Assembly (NCBI GenBank): GCA_905178155.1 | Contig: CAJINV010000008.1 | Span: forward strand, 3,683,420-3,747,419 | Reading direction: 5' to 3' | DNA: 64,000 nt | Origin: Amoebophrya sp. A120 | Lineage: Eukaryota > Sar > Dinophyceae > Syndiniales > Amoebophryaceae | Shown here: piece after piece, positions 21,901 to 31,300 of the stretch | Numbering within the stretch: the first letter of the stretch is position 1 | How the letters are laid out: the number at the start of each line of letters is the position of its first letter | Made by a program: the position numbers and the translations under genes | The notes under the pieces: model-generated | Seen by the model: the letters and a program-made list of their open reading frames with translations, nothing else | The model's database searches: none | Told to the model about the DNA's origin: nothing

Positions 21901-23136
21901 GCCGAAAAATCGCCTGCAAAAGATTCCACCGCTACAAGCAGTGCCGACGCTGGCGGAGCGTCAGGAGGCGGTGGAGAATCAATGCAAAAGTCGACAAGTA
22001 AAAACTCCACCACCACCTCGTCATCCAGAGCTGCAAGCAAGTCCTTCAGCCACGTGCTACCCCGGTATCTGCAGGAGAGACCCCGCGCCAACTCGGTTGG
22101 AGCGGCTTCTTGTGCGGTAGCTGGCGCAGGAGTCCCGCTTGGTGCCGCGGAGCAGGTCGACACTGGTGGGGGTGTCGCGCTGCAGACTTCCCAAGAGGCA
22201 GATCTGATGAGCCACCGGGTGTCGGTTCCGATCTCGACCTTTGACCCATTTGGCGCTTCGTGCAACGGCGGTGTTGGCATAGGCATGCTGCCAGTGACTG
22301 CAAATGCTGCTGCAATCGAGCATGATGCTAGTATGGGTTTGTTTGCGGTACGTGGAGTGGGAAAACCACAACAACCTGCTCCGGCGTCTTCATCTTCGGC
22401 TCCTACGGCCCCGTCCTCGGGGAACGTACAACCAGGAGCAGAACTACGAGGCTTCTCTCGGAAACCAACCGCAACCTCATCGTCCACATCATCCTCGTCG
22501 CGGGAATTCCTGCAAGAGGATCGCAATGCAATGAAAATGAATGCCAATGCCGTTCCCGGAGCCGGAGCTGTTGATTTTGGAAGTTTTCTGCGCCCAATTG
22601 GAATAAATACGACGTCGACGACCATTTCTGGTAGTACATCGGCCGGCACGGGCACCGCCAGCGCCCCCTGCGCCGGAACCGGCATGGCCAGCATCTCAAC
22701 ACAGCAGGATCACGCTCTGCTGCAGCGACTGCAGCAGCAGGAGAGCAGCTGTACGGGCGGTGCGCTCAAAACAACCCACGTCGAGCAGCAAAGTGCTCCA
22801 CCAGGGAAAAACACGCTGATCATGGCAGCTGCCGGTACGGCCCTGGTTCCCTCAACGCGACCGCCGCTGCCCCGCGCCGGTGCTGTCGCGGAAAGGAGTG
22901 GCAATGCCTACGCAAGCGGCAGCGGCTCGGCTCATGTTCAGCATCGTGGGGCAGCTCTTAAGTCTGCGGGGCTGCAGATGCTGGCTGTGGAAGGGGGGAG
23001 TTGTGTGGTCAAAAGAACATCGCAGGCAATGAATGTTGCTGCGTCTCCAAATGTTGCCACAATTCCGAAGAACATCGGGGGCAACGTGCTGCTGAAAAAC
23101 AAAATACGGACACAGACACTCACGTTGAACCTGTGA
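18916..23136 (+). CDS. TTLL3/8-like tubulin ligase (probable glycylase)
   Basis: An intronless 1406-aa frame. The N-terminal segment FAITGGFPSIRKQFEVRGW matches the start of the TTLL3-type fold. The ATP-grasp core has LWILKPAGKSRGRGIF at about 475, the block MAQKYIENPQIIEKKKFDIR near 515, HLTNNSVAKY near 573, and the Mg/ATP site FELVGFDFMV...VWLIECNSSPDLS at about 812-838. The KYIENP and KFDIRQW motifs favour the TTLL3/TTLL8 monoglycylase branch, which adds glycine to tubulin tails in axonemes; a glutamylase or tyrosine-ligase activity cannot be excluded. The core is interrupted by an acidic, Ser/Thr-rich insert of roughly 180 residues (about 610-775). The C-terminal 500 residues are low-complexity. 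Together with the CFAP73-like gene it points to a flagellated stage. Confidence 0.85.
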   Translation: MSASASKTFAITGGFPSIRKQFEVRGWKPDDEPDSSSWDLKYTIRKKDIDFNALRDLQVVNYFPTNHEFTTKISLTNNLWNLCWMDPPEAHEVRIKKKTHTNGTLEKKNGKIQSGCNKKSVTDRNGERLDRGFYSGAASTRTGTEAEPTPEKQHEDQDTVCEESNQNHDKRGQGEGAGAQVELSQLHFEAEEQDEEEDNDEEITDEPFPGSNSAIDVDTFYPRCFNLNNDTDAFIEDFKRGKCLAVLKTFLQLDALVSGGMNGEEDGSAEDEDDVMFDRDITTCSKKGAKPPNKANKGGAVSSDSTGGSSSTSSAASASSSSSGIIPEPVVHAALEALERKLKPIDDCLDDDPTAGTDYVTKMPAEFWDKVQQVNLDNPAKHLPKYTRRRTLACSLLNKVVVENKKKRKKKKKRNKNSSTSLDVQADDRPDEQDATAAAKKKAATDELRDRVLACLAEYAERDPQFHLYGDRNLWILKPAGKSRGRGIFVTDRLEEALDCQRGQEALWMAQKYIENPQIIEKKKFDIRQWVCITTWQPLGIWFFDQAYLRFSFDDYDKSDVGNRFAHLTNNSVAKYADRYDEGSKDSTMITSAEYSEFLAKNYPNSEGKIMAAQGGGAGTVAGPTFSEARAKVDVEGDYTSDNSSEHDDDESAVDEQVDDASSDASEGIEDADVLSASSEDEEGEDEEEVDSGSEAGAGANVATAQVKTASSTNKSRTRKATSATTRTPVTVQNGAPSRKELSSKSANKCRTTTKMTRNDKDRGSPSKGKTASGGRPFCLWRDKIQPQMERIAYLALASCQDRILLADRRNCFELVGFDFMVDENFNVWLIECNSSPDLSYSTSTTKQLVKEVLSDLVGLILDAEKFPRDASKKGGNLASRKLKKSFSAADDFPYCNSWKLLYPELRRKEQKLLGLLPSAEEVRAHLVVTGVEKKLHKSKKKLKSLAVVVRNLLHGRNGGQNKTNKAVDDQQQQGTIGTAEGDTDEKSGATSLEGAEKSPAKDSTATSSADAGGASGGGGESMQKSTSKNSTTTSSSRAASKSFSHVLPRYLQERPRANSVGAASCAVAGAGVPLGAAEQVDTGGGVALQTSQEADLMSHRVSVPISTFDPFGASCNGGVGIGMLPVTANAAAIEHDASMGLFAVRGVGKPQQPAPASSSSAPTAPSSGNVQPGAELRGFSRKPTATSSSTSSSSREFLQEDRNAMKMNANAVPGAGAVDFGSFLRPIGINTTSTTISGSTSAGTGTASAPCAGTGMASISTQQDHALLQRLQQQESSCTGGALKTTHVEQQSAPPGKNTLIMAAAGTALVPSTRPPLPRAGAVAERSGNAYASGSGSAHVQHRGAALKSAGLQMLAVEGGSCVVKRTSQAMNVAASPNVATIPKNIGGNVLLKNKIRTQTLTLNL

Positions 23137-24069
23137 TCATCGAAGTGAGTGCATCTCAAGTAAGATGATGAAATAGAAGATCGATGAAGAAGACCACGAA
23201 GCGGCGCAAGAATCTGTTGAGCGTTGAACGAGATGCTCCTTGTTCCTTACAGCTGGTTGGTGGCTGAAGCTGGGCGAGAGAGAGACTAGGCCACGCACGA
23301 CGGAGCGCAGCGGGTTGGGTTCTCTTTGTAACGAAGCGGTACAACCGGGACCGGGAGGAGCTTCAACATCGTACGTGTTGCAATATATAAAAAGAGAGGC
23401 CGTGGACCTCGATTCGTTGTATGTAAGTACATTTTCATCCACTCCGCGCCTGCGGCTCCTCCTCCGCCCTTTCACCATTGCACAAAATGAGATGCAGATG
23501 TCGTCGTGTTTGTTCTCTCTGGTCCGTCCTTACCTTGCTCTCCACTAGTTTTCTGGTTTGGTGGACGGTTGTGGTCGACGAGAAAGACGACGGAAAAAAC
23601 GTGGCGTTCGTGCGTGTATTTATCCACAGAAGTAGCGACGAGTCCATATCGACCGGCGGGCGATCGGATGGGCGAGGAGGGGAAGAGGCTGAAAGTGTCG
23701 ACGAGGAGCGTGACATCACGCAGCAGCAGGAGCGCTTCGTGCTGCTCCGCAAGTTCCACCAATCCAGCTCTTTTTTCGGCGGTCACAGCCACAAAGCGTT
23801 ATCCGACGCAGTGGACGACAACAATGCCGAGGCAACCACCGCTGGCGCGATGGTGTTCGCGGAAAATGGTGACGCAGCAGCTGAAAAATATTCTGTTGAG
23901 GAAACAGAACCAGGGTTGTCATCGGGTTCAAGCTCACCAAGAGCTGACGAGGTGGACGCAGGCCATGATCAAATACACTACGATAAAAATATGCTGGACC
24001 CCGCCGCGGCGCTTGTTTCTGACGAAAGCCATCGTGTGCGTACCGCACAGTCAACTTTTCGATCTGCGA
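23054..24069 (+). repeat. Source copy of the TTLL-tail/glycosyltransferase-head duplication
   Basis: This interval (the last about 27 TTLL codons, the spacer, and the first about 195 codons of the glycosyltransferase gene) is repeated at about 36905-37918 with high but imperfect identity. A second short TTLL piece (22059-22124) is also copied just upstream, at 36843-36905. Confidence 0.88.
23137..23486. other. TTLL-glycosyltransferase intergenic spacer
   Basis: 350 bp between the TTLL stop and the glycosyltransferase start. It is copied, with small indels, at about 36985-37347. No gene is seen in it. It must hold the 3' UTR of one gene and the 5' control region of the next. Confidence 0.5.
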
Positions 24070-27000
24070 AGTACCAGGAGCCATTCTTCTACACCACAAG
24101 TAAGAAACAACCCTATCAGCAGAAGATGCCCATAGAAGTGCCGGCATCAGACGACCGCGGCTCAACGACGTCTGCGGGCGACAGCAGGGCAAGCGACGGA
24201 AATGATGGGAATAAAGAGAGGAAAGCGGGCTCTTCAAACTTGAACTCAAGGACTTTCTACGTCAAGGGCTCGAACACTGTCAAGAAAACACTGCGTGTAC
24301 GCCGGATCAAAGTTTTCGAGGACGAGGTTGGAGAAGCAGGACAGGAGGACACGACAGGTAACGTCGCCAGCAAAGCAAAAGCACCGCGAAAGCAACTGCC
24401 GCGTCGTGCTTTGTCCCCCCAAAATCTGTGCCCGCAGGGTGTTGCGAATTTGGAAAAACAGGCTCGCACACGCACGGTTCCAGCGTCGAACATTTTTGTG
24501 CCGATACCTCCCGGCGACAAGGCTGAGAAGGAGTTTCGCGAATCCGTATTTGCAGAAACGTACAACGAGTCGCTTTTCCCGAGGAGTGCAAGAAACAAGG
24601 GAAGCAAAGCGACAGCTTCTGCGACGGTTTCCTCCTCCATCAGCGATCGTGTGAAAAATAAAGCTTCTCCCGGTGCTGGGGTGGTGGACGAGAGCACCAG
24701 AGCGACTACTAGACACCACGACCAAGCCTCAACCAGACGTCCACATGTAGTTGATAATCACGACCCGTTAAACCAAAACCAGCCTAGGGTGACACTGTTC
24801 GATCACGCAGCGCAAGATGCGTCCGTCGCGCTGATCTCGAAGTTTTTGGAGGAGAAGAAAATTCTGCAGCGCGGCTCCCCCACACTCCTCTCCGCCTACC
24901 TGGAGCTGAACCCTCGGGCCTTTCGGAAGGACGTGTGGGCAGTGGCTTTACTCTATTTCTGCGGTGGGCTCACGCTTGACGCAAAAATGTTTCGGCCGCC
25001 GTTTACGAACGAAGACGAACGATTCACGCAGTACAAGAGACCAAGTGTTGAACCCAACGCCGTCGCGTCTGGCGCTTCCGAAAGGTTGAACGACGTCGAA
25101 GGCGGCGGGTTCCAGCTGCGGCCTTTGCTTGAAAATTTCTTCGAGTTCCAGACACTGGGCGATGTTACTAGGGGAAGAAGTAAACAAGTAGGAGATGATC
25201 GTGACGAAGAGCAAGAGATCGGACGGGGCCACCAGGAGCAGGGTCCCAAAACCAAAAATGGAACAAAAGGCAGGAGCGCCAAAGTACCAAGGCACCAGCG
25301 GCAGCCACAATCTACGAACCCAAGACTGCCTCCAAGAAATCACTTTTCGCAGCGTCGTCCGGGCGAAGTGGCGATTTGCTACGATTTTCCGTGGCACGAC
25401 CACCGTACGGTGATGCGTCACAAAACCACGACGTCGACGTCGAAGACCAAAAATCCTTTGCAGCTGATCTTCCTGCAGAACGCGATCTGGGCGACCTACC
25501 CGCGCAACCCGGCGCTGCTGTTTATTTTGCAGCAGCAAATCTGGAATATTTTCCAGCATTCCTACGGCGAGCAGATCTCGAGAGAATTTTTCCGAGCACA
25601 CAAGCTCCTCGCTTACTCGAGCTTGGTGGAAGACAAGGCAGCGAATGTTGGTCCGCGACCTCATCTTGGAGGTGGGCACGGCCGCGCACAACTGCGTGCT
25701 TTGTCCAGCAGTAGCACTGGTGATATCGGCGGTAATGGCGTTCTTGAGAAAACCAACTCCAAGATGGTGAACAGCACAGCCCTAGCTGCTGGAGTTGTTT
25801 CCGGCATCCACCTCGGTAGAAACTTTACGAAAGAACGCGAGGAGCAACAGGCTCGGTGGAAGAAGTTTGAGCAAGCGAAACGGGACGAAGTGTTTGGTTA
25901 TTTGTCTATCACCGGCCCGGGTGCGTTTGCCCAGGGTCTTTTTCGCAGTGCCTGCCTGCGGAAAACCTTCTTGCCCCGGTGCGTCGCGGAGTGGAATATT
26001 CCAGGGGTCCGGGAGCAGGTGTGTGACGCCGCGGTGAAGATGCATAGCAATGATCCTGCACGAGGATCATCTTCATCACGGACGGAGGCGGAGCATCGAA
26101 CCTCCTTCGCCGCCGGCAGCTCCGCGGGCGATGACACTAGCCGCGCACCAGATGAGCGACGTGGTCCGTTCGTCACTGAAGATGACGTTCTCGAAAAGCG
26201 GGAGCTTTGCAAGGCCGTGCAGAAAAAGGAGGTGCTGTGGTACTTTGCGACCTTTGCCAAAGAGTACCAGAAACGCTTCATGGCCGGGCTGGTCGGCTTG
26301 GGCGGAGAGGACGTCGAGGAGAAATGGAATGCATCTTCCTGCGACCACAGCCAACTGATGCGGGAATTTTACGCTGCGGATTTCAAAAAGCAAGATCATG
26401 CTACGGATTTCACGAATCATCTAGCACTGCCCGGCGGGAGGAGCGGTACAAGAGCAGCAGGACGAGGTGGCACTTCTACTACAAGACAGGGCGCAAGAGG
26501 TCATGTAACGGGAGCAGGAAGAGGAGCTTCGGACGTTAACCCAAACAAGATCGCCGCGGTCGAGCTCTTGTTGGATTTTCGCAGCGACATCTACCTGCAC
26601 AAAAAAGTGGACTTTGCGAAAAATCTACTCATCGCGAGCTCCATGAGCACGTGGCGTCGACACCACACAGCGTACGACGAAGCAACTCTGCAGACGAGCA
26701 AGAATAAAGGGCGGGAGAAGGGTTTTGAAAATAAAGACAAAAGCTTTTCTGGTCGTGCAGGAGCCCTTTCAGCGGTGGTGAAGGATGGTGAACAGGGGGG
26801 GAATAGTGCGCACGCCAACAAAGTTCTTCGGGGAGCTCCAGGTTTAGTCCAAACCAGCGTATTAAGACCGTCAAGTGCAGTTGCCGCACGTGCTACCACA
26901 GCGAGAAAAGCCAGTCTTCGACGGTTTTTCAAGGCGAGAATGCAGGCAGATGAAGGCGGGGACGACAAGAAAAATAGAAATACCCACAAGAGAAGTAGAC

Positions 27001-27563
27001 CTCCCGACGAACTCCCCGCGGGTGTTTGGCCGCCCGGAGTCTGTAGCACTTGGAACGCTATCGTGTTTTACGGCGAACTCTACTGCCACGAGGTGGAGCA
27101 CTGCCCCCAAGCATGCGGCGAAACAGACGGAACGCTGCAGAAACTCGGATTACTGCACAAGCTTCCTACGACGAGCGACCGCCCACACTTTCATCAAAGA
27201 AGCAGGGACCAAGAAGCAGGCAGTGGAAGCCGCGAGCAGGAGGTGGAAGAAATTGAAAATGGAAAAAATCCTTCAGCTCGCCTGGATGTGGCCGAGGCTG
27301 GTACTCCGGCAACGACGTTGGGAGATTCTCAAGGCGCCGAGCCGCCCCTACCGGCCTCGACAAGTGCCACCGGGGACTCGGCTGCTACCGGGTTCAGTAG
27401 CATGACTTCCTGGCTCAGCGATTGGGCCTTTGGAGGCCAGAAGGAGGAGGAACAAGATCCGCCAGGTGCTAGTGAAGTAGTGCAAGAAGAACCTCTCGCC
27501 CCTTCACCATCTCGTGGGGTAGAATCAAGACCAGCATCTGCATCAGGAGCTCCTCCTCGGTGA
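23487..27563 (+). CDS. GT32-like type II membrane glycosyltransferase
   Basis: An intronless 1358-aa frame; I take the ATG at 23487. A short basic N-terminus (MRCRCRR) is followed by one hydrophobic signal-anchor at about residues 9-30, giving the type II topology of Golgi glycosyltransferases. A Ser/Thr/Arg-rich stem of about 430 residues follows. The catalytic region contains FRKDVWAVALLYFCGGLTLD at about 479-498, corresponding to the GT32/OCH1-type motif in which a glycine pair precedes the DXD metal site. Here only the first acidic residue is kept (LDAK). Further matches are LQNAIWATYPRNPALL at about 663 and ITGPGAFAQGLF at about 808. A Cys-containing segment (CSTWNAIVFYGELYCHEVEHC) lies near 1185. 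Sugar donor and acceptor are unknown; the weakened DXD may mean altered metal dependence. Confidence 0.7.
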   Translation: MRCRCRRVCSLWSVLTLLSTSFLVWWTVVVDEKDDGKNVAFVRVFIHRSSDESISTGGRSDGRGGEEAESVDEERDITQQQERFVLLRKFHQSSSFFGGHSHKALSDAVDDNNAEATTAGAMVFAENGDAAAEKYSVEETEPGLSSGSSSPRADEVDAGHDQIHYDKNMLDPAAALVSDESHRVRTAQSTFRSAKYQEPFFYTTSKKQPYQQKMPIEVPASDDRGSTTSAGDSRASDGNDGNKERKAGSSNLNSRTFYVKGSNTVKKTLRVRRIKVFEDEVGEAGQEDTTGNVASKAKAPRKQLPRRALSPQNLCPQGVANLEKQARTRTVPASNIFVPIPPGDKAEKEFRESVFAETYNESLFPRSARNKGSKATASATVSSSISDRVKNKASPGAGVVDESTRATTRHHDQASTRRPHVVDNHDPLNQNQPRVTLFDHAAQDASVALISKFLEEKKILQRGSPTLLSAYLELNPRAFRKDVWAVALLYFCGGLTLDAKMFRPPFTNEDERFTQYKRPSVEPNAVASGASERLNDVEGGGFQLRPLLENFFEFQTLGDVTRGRSKQVGDDRDEEQEIGRGHQEQGPKTKNGTKGRSAKVPRHQRQPQSTNPRLPPRNHFSQRRPGEVAICYDFPWHDHRTVMRHKTTTSTSKTKNPLQLIFLQNAIWATYPRNPALLFILQQQIWNIFQHSYGEQISREFFRAHKLLAYSSLVEDKAANVGPRPHLGGGHGRAQLRALSSSSTGDIGGNGVLEKTNSKMVNSTALAAGVVSGIHLGRNFTKEREEQQARWKKFEQAKRDEVFGYLSITGPGAFAQGLFRSACLRKTFLPRCVAEWNIPGVREQVCDAAVKMHSNDPARGSSSSRTEAEHRTSFAAGSSAGDDTSRAPDERRGPFVTEDDVLEKRELCKAVQKKEVLWYFATFAKEYQKRFMAGLVGLGGEDVEEKWNASSCDHSQLMREFYAADFKKQDHATDFTNHLALPGGRSGTRAAGRGGTSTTRQGARGHVTGAGRGASDVNPNKIAAVELLLDFRSDIYLHKKVDFAKNLLIASSMSTWRRHHTAYDEATLQTSKNKGREKGFENKDKSFSGRAGALSAVVKDGEQGGNSAHANKVLRGAPGLVQTSVLRPSSAVAARATTARKASLRRFFKARMQADEGGDDKKNRNTHKRSRPPDELPAGVWPPGVCSTWNAIVFYGELYCHEVEHCPQACGETDGTLQKLGLLHKLPTTSDRPHFHQRSRDQEAGSGSREQEVEEIENGKNPSARLDVAEAGTPATTLGDSQGAEPPLPASTSATGDSAATGFSSMTSWLSDWAFGGQKEEEQDPPGASEVVQEEPLAPSPSRGVESRPASASGAPPR

Positions 27564-28380
27564 CGGATCATAACTGTGGCGCAAGCCGCGGCCGCCCGCT
27601 GCCATCGGCATGGCAATTCGTCTTTGTCCGCTTGGTCACTTTCAGTGCTTTTTAGAAGCCACAAAGATTTCTAAGTAATTCTACCTGGTGCGGGGACAAG
27701 AAGCCGAAATGTCCACCATGTTAAAATGCAGACGCTGAAAATAAACGCCGTCAAGGATGACGAAGAAGGATGGTGAAGGCGTCCTTGTTTCCCTGGCCGC
27801 GTTGCAAACCTTTATTCTGAGTCGGGAACTGCTACGGCAGGTGGAACAAGTTGAAATTCTTCGCTTGTCGTTAAAGTGCAGCACACACGATACGAAGCCA
27901 AGTACGACCCAGAAAAGGCATACTGAGTATCAATCCGTGTATCATCTCCAAAAAATAATCGTAAACATTCATTTCGTCCTGGCAGCAGCAGCACTTCCTT
28001 ATTTATGTTTTGCGGAAGATGGGTGAACGTCTTTCGTTTGGCGTGTTCGTTTTATCGCTCTAGTCGCTTGTTTGATTTCTTTCCCACGACCACCAGCCAA
28101 GAAAATTTGCAGATTGATCATCGTTTTGTTCGGCGTGTATTCCGTCTGCTTTATCACGACGGGTGTCACTGATCTTTGCTCTAGATACACTCGCCAAATA
28201 GCTCGTGCGTCGATGTATGAAACATACGGAACCAGCAGCACTGCTGCACATCTCCATCTGTCAGTAGTAAAAGTTCTTCCACGTCGTGTGCCAGGTTCTT
28301 TTGTAGGGAAAACGACCTAGTACCTGCACCGTTTTGCCAGCTCTGCGCAAGACTAGCCAGCGAACGTGCGAAGTAGTACG
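27564..28380. other. Intergenic region before the GH15 gene
   Basis: Contains small open frames (for example 27757-28026) with no recognisable features. I see no RNA gene or repeat. Confidence 0.4.
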
Positions 28381-31300
28381 ATGCTCGGCGGCGGTGCGCA
28401 GGCGCATCCGGCGTCTGCTGGGTCGAACAGCAAGCCCAGTCCGTCACCCTCCGGGAGCCCGACCTCGAGTCGCGGGGGCTACAGCAGCTACGAAGTTCAG
28501 AGGGCGAACAAGAATGCGAGCCACACCTACGCGGCCATCGGGAACGGCACGTTTGGGGCTCTTCTGAACCAAAACGGGCGGTACGTCTGGTGCTGTCTCG
28601 GCTCCTTTGGCGGCGACCCCATTTTCAATTGCCTAGCGAACAACGAATCCGAAGACACGGGATTTTTTGACGTCGTTCTGGAGAACAACAGCGCGAACAA
28701 CGCTTCCCACAGCGGCTATGGTGGCGCCGGAACTACATCAAATCCGCTGACCAGTTCCGGCAGTAAAAATTCGACCACGGGCAACATGGGTGGTGGTGGC
28801 GGCGGCGTGGGAGGGAGTTCGTCGTCTTCATCTTCTCGTGCTGTGCATGCGACGCAGCACTATGTCCCCCTGACCAACGTGGTCGTCACACGCTTGTCGA
28901 CCTTCAGCGGGGGAGGTGGTGGTGACCACTCGTCCGCCGACTCGGTTTGCGAAATCATCGATTTCGCGCCGAAATTTTCCCACTTCGACCGCATGTTCCG
29001 CCCGTTCCAGCTGTTCCGCATCATCCGCAAGGTGAAGGGCGATCCCTGCGTGAAGATACGCATACGGCCGACCTTCGGCTACAATTCGACGGACGGGTTC
29101 CGGACCCGGGGCAGCCACCACATTCGCTACTGCGGCCCGACCGTGACCTGGCGCGTGACGACGACCATTTCCGTGCAACACATCATCGACGAGACGCCTT
29201 TCCTGTTGAACAGCGACGAGCCGGAGGTGATTGTGTTCGGGCAAGACGAGAGCTTCGCCAGTTCGCTGCGCACCGTGGCGCGCGAGTTCCAGGAGAAAAC
29301 GGCCATGTACTGGCGGCAGTGGAGCCTCAATCTGTGCCTCCCCGTGCTGGATTCCATCGTGCCCAGCGCTGTGGTTGTTCCGGCGGGGAATGACAGGCAG
29401 TCCAGCTCGAAGATCGCCGCGGGCGGAGGAGGTGGCAGTAGCGCGAAAGTAGGAGCGAGGGGCGGTGTTGTTGGTGGTCAAGAACGCCAGGCTCCTGGTG
29501 ACAGCGCCGTCACCAGCGCACCTGTATCATCGCAGGAACTATCGCCTGCTCCTGCGCCGGCCTGGACCTACCAAGGTTTACTTGTTCGGGCGGCAATCCA
29601 TATCCTGCGCAAAAGGGTCCTCTGTGAGTCGCAGCCTTGCATTGCAAACATCTCTCCTAAGGCGGGACGAAGTCAGCACATTCATCATCAAACTCTATTT
29701 TTTGACTTTGTCATACAACAATTCGCCCTAGAAGTGGTCCTAGTGTGATAGATACTGATACTTTTGCAAAACTGCATAAGCCACCTGGTCCAGCAACAGT
29801 GTGAGGAGAATGGGGGGCTGCTGTCCTGCCTGACCATGGGCCATCCGCTGTACAATGTGGCGAACGCTTACGGAACAGGAGCGAATGGGGACAGCTACTT
29901 GTTAAACCAGAACCTTTTCTGGCGCGATGCCCGGGTTTGCCGCTTGATGGACGAATGCCTGTCCATCCGCGTGATGCGGGAGTCCGGGCTGTTTGACGTG
30001 TGCCGGAAATTTCTGGAGTTTCTGAAAAACGTGGTGGTCACGTCCTTTTCCGTGTTATCGCAAGAAAAAAGTGTTACAGTTACACATTGTGTTGCAGGCC
30101 AAGCAAGACAGACGAGCTCTGTCATGCCGGATATGCATAGGATCCTCCTTTCATAGGTATTTTCCCGTAGGATTTCTGCATTACAATTTTTGTCTCTCAT
30201 GCAGAGAAGTTTGTGTTGCTGAATTCACTACAAATGTGTAACTGTAACACTTTTTTCGTGGGATACGTGTCGTCTCTGTCGTTGGAGGAGAGCGTGCCTC
30301 CGGGCATGAAGCGGCTGCACAGCGCGATGGTTGGTGGAACCAGTGCTGTACCTACTTCTGCTGGAACGAACAACGGCTCCTACTCGTCCGCCGGCGCAAG
30401 TAGTAACCACAATCTGCTCTTCGTGCAGCATACGTACGGTGCCCTGCAGGAGACCGATATCCCGGTTGAGCGTATGCCCTACCTAGCCGGGTACGAGGGC
30501 AGCTCCGGGCTGGTTGCGGCGGGCGGCGTGGAAAAGTGCACGCTAGAGACGCTAGAAAACCACCAACAAATGTACGGGTTACTCACAATCGCGCTCTCGC
30601 ACGCTTTCTTCGACCTGCGGTTGGAATACCTTTGTTCCCCCAAACTGTTCGAGATCCTGGAGTCGCTGGCGTTGAACGCGATGGAAGCATTCTCCTACGC
30701 CGCAAAGAGCTTCCTGAACAATGGCACATCTTCTTTCGGCGGCGCGAATAGTACAACACAACAAGCGAACCACAAACATGCGTCGTCAAGTACTAAAGCA
30801 GGAGGTCCTCCTGCCCGGCTTCCGCCGAAAATTCTGAAGAAAAAGCGCCTTCCCTACTTTGATGACGATGTGGACTTCTACTGCATTCCGAACTCGAGCA
30901 AGTCCGGCGGAGGAGATAGAAGTGCTGCGCAACTTTCTTCTATGTCGGCCGCGCAACAGCTGCACCCTGCGGCCATGCAGCAGCAAGTTTCCTCGCCGGT
31001 GAGCATCTATCAAATGCAAAAATGTCCAGAGTGCGCGATTTGTCATGCAGCTTTTCCATGACCCATGAGGTCTGGAATGCAGGACCTGGCATGACAGATT
31101 CTGCGCGATCTCTCTCATGCCCATCCTGCATGAGAAACTCCCTCGCGACTTGGTCAAAACTGGACGACTTTTGGTAATCATGCAACACAGATTTTTGCAT
31201 GCTTCAGATTTAGCATGACAAGTTGCATTCTTCCAGACCCAGACATTTTTGCTTTTGATAGCATCAACAGCAACTCGCAAACCTTCGTCGGCACGGACCC

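Noticed and set aside
21621-22694. 357-codon antisense frame in the TTLL 3' region
   Set aside because: Arises from the GC-rich, low-complexity coding sequence on the + strand. No domain features.
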